From contig JPHH03000053.1 of the NCBI GenBank assembly GCA_000750105.3, positions 62,001-126,000 on the forward strand: a DNA stretch of 64,000 nt. Reading direction: 5' to 3'. Of the stretch, positions 56,834 to 64,000 are shown one piece after another. The notes under the pieces are model-generated. The model ran no database searches, was not told the DNA's origin, and saw only the letters and a list, made by a program, of their open reading frames with translations. The DNA comes from Tolypocladium sp. Sup5 PDA-1 (Eukaryota; Ascomycota; Sordariomycetes; Hypocreales; Ophiocordycipitaceae). Position numbers and translations under genes: made by a program. Position 1 is the first letter of the stretch, and each line of letters starts with the position of its first letter.

Positions 56834-57247
56834 TGTCTAATCTTTACCCAACGGGTTCACTTTGACGGCAATATGCTTCGTTGTATGCATCTCAATTTGT
56901 GTTTGTGCGTCGGAAGAGGAAGGCAACTGCCTGTATCACTTTACGTTCATTACCTTAAAGTTTGCTTCAATTCTTTATATTGCGTTGCCTTGATCCTTGT
57001 GGATCTCCAACTGACAGCTGGGCGAGTGGTACTACCCGTTGTTGCAACAGGTAGATGCATGCCGTATGACGCTCACATAGCAGCTGTCTCGCCGCCTTGT
57101 TTTACTATGTTTTTATCGTTAATGTCCCAATCAGACTTTTTCAATGAACACAAAATAACCCGTGGGTCTCGCAAAAAGGGGTAAACGTCGAGCCCCTGAG
57201 ACGATGTGCAAACATCCAGTCCAAAGCAAATGCGCAATCACCTCCTC
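56834..57247. other. intergenic between convergent genes, with repeat
   Basis: No gene is supported. It contains copy 2 of the 3'-flanking repeat, just beyond the stop of the phosphatase. Confidence 0.5.
57070..57181. repeat. 3'-flanking repeat, copy 2
   Basis: Partner of 52261-52385; the final gtctcgcaaaaa block is identical, and many of the differences elsewhere are transitions. Confidence 0.55.
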
Positions 57248-58789
57248 TCACTCGTCCTTGCTGTACGGATCCTTGAAGAAAATCACCTGCACCGTGATGT
57301 CGTCCCTCACATACCGGCTCAGCGGCGAATACGCCGTCATCGCCCCGCAGAACATGCCCCTCCGGCGGCCCCCCAGCGCATTCTTGACGAGACACACAGC
57401 CGCACTGTCGAGGTCCTCGATGGCAAAGTCCCCCGGAGTCGCCGTCCAGCTCGCGTACCCGTCATCCCCGACAGTAAACTTGGACGGCGCGGGCGTTACA
57501 GTTTCAGGTTTACCCGCCTTCTTCGCCGAGAGCCAGCGCTCGACGCAGGCCACGGCGTCGGCGCTGGAGATGACGTCCCACAGGCCGTCGGACGCGAGGA
57601 TGGCAAAGTCGGCGGAGGAGACGCGCCGCGTGGTGACTTCGGGCCGGGCGGTCATGTACGGCGGCGTCTTGGACTTGGGCCGCGGCGCGTAGCCGAAGAG
57701 GCGGGCCTGCGCGGCGGAGACGTCCTCGTTGGGCCACTTCCAGCGGTGGTCGCCAAAGGCGCGCGTGATGGCGATGCCCATGAGCCGGCCCGACTTGGGG
57801 TCGATCATGTCGGCCATCTCGCCGGGGTGCTCCACGTCGAGGCGCTTGACCTCGTCCTCGTTGAAGCCCGTCTGGTCCTTGCTCAGCGGTTCGGCGGCGT
57901 ACGCGCCGGTCTCGGGGGACCAGGCGCCCAGGACGGCGCGCGAGTCGCCCACCACGGCCGTGCGCAGCGTCGACGAGGCGGCGTCGTAGATGGAGAGAAG
58001 GGCACAGGAACCCGCGATGGCGGGCGCGAGGGCGCGGATGCCGGAGGCGGCGCCGTGCTCGGCGGCGGAGGACTCGGTGGCCTGCCGGGCGGCGACCATG
58101 ATGCGGTCGTCGAGGCGGTTGAAGGCGTCCTTGATGGCGCTGTCGACGATGTCCCCGTCGCTGGAGGGCGGGAGCTGGCTGAGGGCGCCGGAGACGTAGC
58201 GGATGAGGGCCTGCTTGAGGACCGCCGAGGTTGCCCAGCCGCTGTGAAGCCGTTAGATACACATCGCCCGTGAGACCATGTAGACCTGCAATGCATGTAC
58301 TCACGCGTGCCCGTCGTAGACGCCCGCATACAGCGCCTCACCACCACCCGGTCCCCGTCCAACGCCCACCGCCCACTCATCCTCGACACGGGTATTGCTC
58401 GCGACGCGCACCACGTCCACCCTGCCCCGCGTCTGGCCGTTGGCAAACACGAAGCTCTGCGCCTGCTCGCGGATCATGGCGTTGGAGGCGGCCAGGTCTA
58501 GCACCGCGACGGGCGAGTCGACGGGGATGTCGGCCTCGGAGGCGGCAGCCGGGATGCCAGGGACGCTGCTGGAGGCATGTGGCGTTGGCGCTGATGAGGA
58601 GATGCTGCTGCTGCTGTCACGGCCAAGGTAGTAGCCTGCTCCTCCGGCGGTGAGCAGCCCGATGGCCCAGGGGAGCTTGGGCGAGCTCCTCTGTGAGGAG
58701 GTCGATGAGTTCCATCGGAGGTGAGCACGTGGCTTCAAGGCTGGTCGTTTGGCGACAACGCGCGCCACGCCGGCTGCTTGTCGAAACAT
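57248..58789 (-). CDS. PTC5: mitochondrial PP2C phosphatase (Ptc5-like, pyruvate dehydrogenase phosphatase)
   Basis: Two exons (58789-58305, 58241-57248; 63-bp intron GTGAGT..TTCACAG) give 492 residues. The ATG at 58789 gives a basic, Arg-rich leader (MFRQAAGVARVVAKRPALK, then RAHLRW), a good mitochondrial targeting sequence, followed by a hydrophobic stretch WAIGLLTAGGAGYYLG. PP2C motifs: YDGHAGWATSAVLKQAL (metal-binding DGH, restored by splicing), CALLSIYDA, VVGDSRAVLG, RLMGIAITRAFGDHRWKW, and ILASDGLWDVIS with the metal-binding Asp. Ptc5 of yeast dephosphorylates the E1-alpha subunit of pyruvate dehydrogenase in mitochondria, which activates it. The symbol rests on the targeting leader and overall form. 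An upstream ATG at 58822 would add 11 residues. Confidence 0.85.
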
Positions 58790-59500
58790 GGCGTCTATGC
58801 AGGTGCAGTTTGCAGGCAACAAAAGATCAAAACACCATATTCATCAACAAACCTTGGACGTTCTCATAGACTCATGAGGGCGAGGTGAGATGTACTTGAG
58901 TTCACGGTATTGGTCGGTGGTTGGTTGCCACATGGGGAAATTCACGGGCGGGGAACCACCAGGCGGGACGGGGCTGTGCCGCTGCCTCCACCGGCCGGGG
59001 CACTGCCGTGATCCGATGAACCGCTGTCCTGATCCACCGTGCACGAGGTCTCCTGCCAGTTCCGTACTGGCTTCGAAGATTCATTTCTCATAGTAAATAT
59101 CTTCACCTCATTTATTTCTCATACGAGTCGCCAACGGCCGAATCGTCGTCAGAACGTACGCGGACGGTATGTGCTCGCTGCGTGTCAGATGAACGGCGTT
59201 GTCGTGGCGTTATACGAACAATGGTCAACAAAGTCCGAAAGCAAATAAACGACCACATAGGCAAAGAGGGGAAGCGTAGTTTGTGAGTCACTCATAGGCG
59301 GCACTTCGAGTGAGGCGAAGCAACCTTGGTTGCGCGATAGCCGCTAGCAGGGCGACCTTGTGAGCGTCGGAACTTTCATTCTAATTACATCCAGCTCAGC
59401 ATTAATCACTCGTACTGAGCCTTGTCCGGACGCCAAAGACGAAATACATGGGCCAAGCCGCAGCTCCCGTTCCGTAGCAACAACTACGAATCCGTCCACC
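58790..59500. other. intergenic
   Basis: 5' flank of the phosphatase gene and 3' flank of SSF1. No gene. Confidence 0.5.
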
Positions 59501-60913
59501 TCAACGCCTGCCAATCTCTTCCGCCTCGTCTTCCCACTCGCCATCCTCCTCCATCTGCTCATTCACCTTGTACTCGGCATCCCCCGCCAGGCCCTCGCTG
59601 TCAAACTCGTCCACCTCCATGCCGCTGTAGTACTCATCCTCGTCATCATCATCGTCCTCCCCGTCGCCGCTCTTCTTGTTGGCCGCCTTGGCCGCCTTTT
59701 TCTTCTCCACGTTGGCCTTTTGCTCCTTGCGTCGTGCTTCCTTCTCCTGGTTTCGCTTCTCCCATCGCTTCTCCAGCTCCTTGATTTCCTCCTTGCTCTT
59801 GTGGATATACTCGTGCCACATGACCTTGCCCGCGCACATGCCATCCTCAACCTTGGTCAGGCGCAGCCTCATGCGAGGCCCCAGCTCGACCAGCTTGACT
59901 CTCCTTCTCTCCACGGTATCCTCGCCCTCTGCCTCGGCTTCGCCACTTTGTTCCAACGCCAGGCGAGCCTTTGCTGACAGTACTCTGCGCGGAGCAGCGT
60001 CGGCGACCTCGACCTCGGCGTCGGTGTCGACCTCGCTGCCACTCGTCGCGTCCGTCGTGTACCCTTCCTCATTCTCACCTATCATGTAGTCGGCAATGTC
60101 CTCCAGCTTCCCCAGGTTCGGCATCTTGTTCTGGCGGCTCGACTTTGTAGCCATGAACCGTTCCGCGGCGTTGATCCTGCGCAGTTGTTTGGAGACGCCC
60201 GTCGACCTCGTGGTGAGGGCGTAGTGCCTAAAGTTGAGAATAAACGTGCCGTCGTCTTCCTCGGACTTTTCGCGGTTCAGCAGCAGCACTCGTCGGATCG
60301 TCTTGAGAGGCGTGACTTGAGGGTTGATGGGAGGGAATAGCGACTGGAAGGTGGTGGTGGCGAGCGATTCGAGGTGCTTGGGGACCTTGGACTTGGCGTC
60401 GGCGTCGGGGGAGGAAAAGTTGTTCATGACCAGCTGTTCGGGTTAGCCTGGTGTTGATCGCTGCAGGGACATCCATCTTACCAGAGGAGGCGCGAGAAAC
60501 TCCTTGCCGCCGCCGCGAGGATGCTTTTGGCTCCTCTGCACATCTTTGCAAAGCGAGTACTTTTCGACACGGAAGTGCATCGTCGGTCCGCGAGGCGCCA
60601 GGGCAACTCGCAGGTTCGTATTTCCGCCCTCCGACCGCGAGAACATCATCATGTGCGTCACACCGAGCGGGCCGCACATGACGACGTAGTCCTTGAGCCT
60701 GTTTGCCCTCCTCTCCTTCAGCCGGCTGGCCGTCCCCGGCTCCATAACTTTGCGCACGTCCGTCGCGAGCTGGCTGATGCTGGATCCGACCTCGCCCGCA
60801 CCGATTCGGATGACCATGCTCTTGGGATCGCGCGCCGTCGCATGGCCCGCGGCCGCCGTCTCCGGGTTGTTGGCCCCGACGTGGGTTCTCTTCTTTGTTC
60901 TTCTCCGTGCCAT
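59501..60913 (-). CDS. SSF1: SSF1/Peter Pan-type Brix-domain ribosome biogenesis factor
   Basis: Two exons (60913-60482, 60433-59501; 48-bp intron with GTAAGA, GCTAACC and AACAG) give 454 residues. After a basic start (MARRRTKKRTHVGAN) comes a Brix domain: YVVMCGPLGVTHMMMFSRSE, GPTMHFRVEKYSLCKDV, and APPLLVMNNF restored across the intron, then NRE..GTFILNFRHYAL. The C-terminus is a long charged coiled region rich in Lys and Glu (KSKEEIKELEKRWEKRNQEK and on) with an acidic run. Known members act in the nucleolus in maturation of the 27S pre-rRNA and 60S subunit. Divergent from RRP3 with 266 bases between the start codons. Confidence 0.95.
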
Positions 60914-61179
60914 TGTGAAGTCGATGATGTGCTGTTGGTCAATGCAAGACTTCCGATAGAGTCTGCGCTGCAATGGCAGCTAGGAAAAAAAAGTTTGGCG
61001 GGGACTTGCGATAAGAGCACCCGCACGTGCGATAAGCTGCCCCGCTAAATTTTTGATGCTGCAGATCGGATACCCTGATCCTTTAACTTTTCTAGAGCAG
61101 CCCTGGCTCTTCACCCTTCGCCTCTTCACCATTCACAGCCCTCGACCTCGTCACTTTGTCAGTCGGACGAATCGACACA
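60914..61179. promoter_or_regulatory. bidirectional promoter of SSF1 and RRP3 with ribosome-biogenesis-like motifs
   Basis: Between the two ATGs lie GCGATAAG at 61008-61015 and again at 61029-61036, which resemble the PAC element (GCGATGAG in yeast) or a GATA site, and aaattttt at 61047-61054, the exact reverse complement of the RRPE element (AAAAATTT). CACGTG is at 61024. In yeast PAC and RRPE mark genes of ribosome production. Activity here is inferred. Confidence 0.5.
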
Positions 61180-62680
61180 ATGGGCGAAATCAAGAGGAGA
61201 AAGGTCGCGCATGACGCGCCCAAAAGGAAGCATGTGCCCGAAAAGAGCGCTCCCGCTGCGTCCCCCGAGTCCACCGAGGAGTCCGCGACAGTCGACGGCG
61301 CACCGGTCGAGGAGGAACCCGAGCCAGTCGAGGAGGAACCTGAGGCCCCAAAGACTTTCAAAGATTTGGTGCGTGCTGTTTCTGTGTGCCCTGTGAGGTG
61401 CCGTCGCTAACAGTCCCCAGGGCATCGTGGATTCACTTTGCGAAGCCTGCGAGGCCCTCAACTACAAGTTTCCGACCCCGATCCAAGAAAAGTCCATCCC
61501 CGTCGCCCTGCAGGGCCGTGATATCATCGGCCTAGCCGAGACTGGTAGCGGAAAGACGGCGGCCTTTGCGCTCCCCATGCTGCAGGCGCTGCTCGACAAG
61601 CCCCAGCCGCTCTTCGGCCTCGTCTTGGCCCCCACGCGCGAACTGGCTGCCCAGATCGGCCAGGCGTTCGAGGCCCTCGGCTCGCTCATCTCCCTCCGCT
61701 GCGCCGTCATCGTGGGAGGCCTGGACATGGTGCCCCAGGCGATTGCGCTCGGCAAGAAGCCGCACGTCATCGTTGCGACCCCGGGCAGACTGGTGGACCA
61801 TCTCGAAAAGACGAAAGGATTCTCCCTGAGAACGCTCAAATACCTGGTCATGGACGAAGCCGATCGCCTACTGGACATGGATTTCGGGCCGAGCATTGAC
61901 AAGCTCCTCAAGTTTATCCCGCGCGAGCGCCGCACCTATCTGTTCTCTGCCACCATGAGCTCCAAGGTCGAGAGCTTGCAGCGCGCCAGCTTGCGGGACC
62001 CCGTCAAGGTCAGCATCAGCTTCAACAAGTACCAGACCGTGTCGACCCTCCTCCAGCATTACGTCTTCGTACCCCAGACCAAGAAGGACACGTATCTCAT
62101 CTACCTCGTCAACGAGTTTGCCGGCAAGTCCACCATCATCTTTACGCGAACCGTCTATGAGACGCAGAGGGTAGCCATCTTCCTCCGCACACTCGGCTTC
62201 GGCGCCATCCCCCTGCACGGCCAGCTGTCGCAGTCATCGCGATTGGGAGCTCTGAATAAGTTCCGCGCCGGCACGCGAGACATTCTCGTCGCCACCGACG
62301 TGGCCGCTCGTGGTCTGGACATCCCCAAGGTCGACGTCGTGCTCAACTATGACCTACCCATGGACTCCAAGACCTACATTCACCGAGTGGGACGTACCGC
62401 GCGTGCGGGCAAGTCTGGTGTCGCGCTGAGCTTGGTCACACAGTACGACATTGAGGTGTACAAGCGGATAGAAGCAGCCATGGGCAAGGAGCTGGAGGCG
62501 TACCCGACGGAAAAGGAAGAGGTCATGACCTTTCAGGGCAGAGTCGAGGAGGCGCAGCGACATTCAAGGAATGAGATGAAGGCGCTGATGGACAGCCGGG
62601 AGAAGAAGGGGTTTGGAAACAGACGGGGCAAGACCGGCGACAAGAGGCGGCGGGACGAAATGGACAAGGATGTCGGCTAG
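61180..62680 (+). CDS. RRP3: DEAD-box ATP-dependent rRNA helicase RRP3
   Basis: Two exons (61180-61368, 61421-62680; 52-bp intron with GTGCGT, GCTAACA and CCCCAG) give 482 residues. An acidic N-terminus (about 60) is followed by the two RecA lobes: Q motif with Q85, Walker A AETGSGKT (K108), PTREL, ATPGRLVDHL, DEAD 208-211, SATM, then IIFTRTV, ARGLDIPKVDVVLNYDLP and HRVGRTARAG. The basic tail (KTGDKRRRDEMDKDV) is usual. Yeast Rrp3 unwinds pre-rRNA in 18S maturation and is nucleolar. The ATG at 61180 begins MGEIKRRKVAHDA, typical of fungal orthologues; the upstream frame has no ATG. Partner: SSF1 on the other side of the promoter. Confidence 0.95.
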
Positions 62681-62766
62681 GAGCTCGGATGCGGCTCAAA
62701 TTTCCACGTCCAACCGATACCCAGATAGTTCATGTCGTATTCAGGCGTTCAAAAAGCAAACTCATT

Positions 62767-64000
62767 CTACACATCACCGTTCCCCTTGTCCAGCGGTACA
62801 GCAGCGCCCGAGGCCCGTCTATTCCAAAACCACCAAGCAACGACGACGACGGAGGTGAACAGCAGGGACACAAGCGCGAATATCCACCATAAAGGGGCAA
62901 CCACGCCGTCGGGGCCCTGCGCCTTGCTACTCAGGTCAAAGACACCGGCGCTGAAGACGCTCTACACGACATGTTAGACTATGGCAATCCATGCGAAGGA
63001 TGCGACTTACAGCCACGAGCGTGCTGGGCAGAAAAACGAGCGTCATGAAGGCAATCGTCCGCATGGCTCTGCTGTCTTGCTGCGCCGCGAGGGCGATACC
63101 GCGCGATTCATCGGCGATGATGTAGTTGACTCGGCTGTCTCTCTGGAAAATGAGGCTATACAGCTACGCCAGTGCGTTGTGAGTTGACGTTGAAGTGCAC
63201 TCGAAGTATCATCTCTTGATTCGGCGAGACTTACAAGGTTGGTTTGGCTCTGTATCCGCGACCGCAAAGCCTGCGTCTGATGCTGCCGCAGCCGACTAAA
63301 CTTCATCAAGAACAGCAGACACTGACGAAAGCCGTCCCGCGCCGGCACGCCCTGCAGCGCGGGCCGTCCCGCGCGCCGCCGCAGCTCCTCAAAGACGTCC
63401 GCCACCGTGCCGCAGAAGGCGCCGAACTCGAGCTCAAAGTTGACCAGGTCGCCGAGGAAGATGAGGTTCGTGTTGCAGGCGTGCATGTCGCGCGCCAGGC
63501 GCTCGTACTCGGCCTCGCTGAGCGCCGCCGCCTGGCCCGAGGGGGAGAGCGGCGCGAGGGAGGTCATGGCGGTGGTCTGCTCGATGCGCACGACCTCGGC
63601 GTCGAGCGTCGCGCGCCAGGACTCGGCGCGCCGGCCGAACTCGTCGTATAAGAGGGTGAGCACGCTGAGCGGCGATGCGGCGGGCGACTGGCCCTGGAGT
63701 TGCTGTAGGATGGCGGGCACGGTGGAGGGGAGCTTGCAGAGGATGATGCCGGTGAGGGCGCCGGTTGGGACGGACATGCGCAGCGCGAGGGAGAAGCCGT
63801 GGAAGGGGGTATACGGCGTTGCGACGATGATGGCTGGCTGGGGCTCGTCAACGACACCTCTTTCCAGTTCGGGGCGGTTCGACGTACAAAGGCTTGAGGG
63901 TTTCGCGTCGGATGCGTCGCTCGCGTAGTCGACGAAATGCCCTAGAGAGCCGTTGTTGCAGTGTATGCCGCGTACAAACGCCCCAGCTAGGCGACCCGTG
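62767..64000 (-). CDS. CorA-like membrane protein, 5' end beyond the window
   Basis: The frame enters at the right edge and covers 64000-63235, 63163-63011 and 62961-62767 (introns of 71 and 49 bp, both phase 0), 370 residues so far. The N-terminal part is soluble (DEPQPAIIVATPYTPFHGFS, then TNLIFLGDLVNFELEFGAF, RDGFRQCLLFLMKFSRLR). The C-terminal part has two closely spaced spans (AFMTLVFLPSTLVASVFSAG and PLWWIFALVSLLFTSVVVVA), the layout of CorA/ZntB-like proteins. The GMN motif of true CorA channels is not seen at the expected site, so Mg transport is doubtful; many fungal members have unknown roles. It is convergent with RRP3. Confidence 0.75.

Noticed and set aside
57206..58273. 355-codon plus-strand frame over the phosphatase
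   Set aside because: Shadow frame rich in Gly, Arg and Val; the opposite strand carries all PP2C motifs.
1..64000. CRISPR arrays, bacterial operons or ribosome binding sites
   Set aside because: The intron-containing genes show this is a fungal nuclear sequence; no regular spacer arrays were seen.

Overview
The window is filamentous-fungus (Pezizomycotina) nuclear DNA, most likely from a Sordariomycete such as a member of the Hypocreales. That placement is inferred from the gene families present: DUF3632, DUF7702, SAT4/Pth11-type rhodopsin proteins, FTA2-like kinases and Zn2Cys6 regulators. Genes have introns of about 48-113 bp with GT..AG ends and CTAAC/CTGAC-type branch sites. Coding blocks are GC-rich and are separated by AT-rich, partly degenerate stretches. 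I rebuilt exon structures by hand; in nearly all multi-exon genes the reading phase closes exactly.

Layout. 1-3 kb: AT-rich DNA with a three-exon gene for a small secreted cysteine-rich protein. 3-13 kb: a DUF3632 protein, a D-2-hydroxyacid dehydrogenase, an acid-ceramidase/NAAA-like hydrolase, a Zn2Cys6 regulator and a broken F-box/ankyrin gene. 13.8-27 kb: an amino-acid permease, a SAT4/rhodopsin membrane protein, an unidentified relic, a DUF7702 membrane protein, a second Zn2Cys6 regulator and a mitochondrial carrier. 28-38.4 kb: three large transporters in a row (Dal5-like MFS, full-length ABCC, OPT oligopeptide transporter). 38.4-46.9 kb: a decayed, repeat-bearing region with a dead APH-fold kinase, a secreted cysteine-rich protein, a dispersed repeat and a mutated copy of part of the nearby GH32 gene. 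47-50.7 kb: a sugar locus, with an MFS sugar transporter lacking its middle helices divergent from an intracellular GH32 fructosidase. 51-52.1 kb: gene fragments (esterase/NACHT, GH13, P450). 52.4-57 kb: a secreted SMP-30-like protein and a head-to-head pair (FTA2-like kinase plus an orphan protein). 57.2-64 kb: conserved housekeeping genes: mitochondrial PP2C (Ptc5-like), SSF1 and RRP3 sharing a short bidirectional promoter, and a CorA-like membrane protein running off the right edge.

How it works together. The right end is conserved core chromosome. SSF1 (60S maturation) and RRP3 (18S maturation) are divergent and share motifs resembling the yeast ribosome-biogenesis regulon. The rest is accessory: transporters, regulators, secreted proteins and pseudogenes. 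C-to-T/G-to-A decay of the duplicated GH32 piece indicates that repeat-induced point mutation (RIP) or a similar process has acted here. Four genes have apparent single-nucleotide frame breaks and two of these also carry nonsense codons, so this is either a decaying subregion or, for the indels only, partly assembly error.
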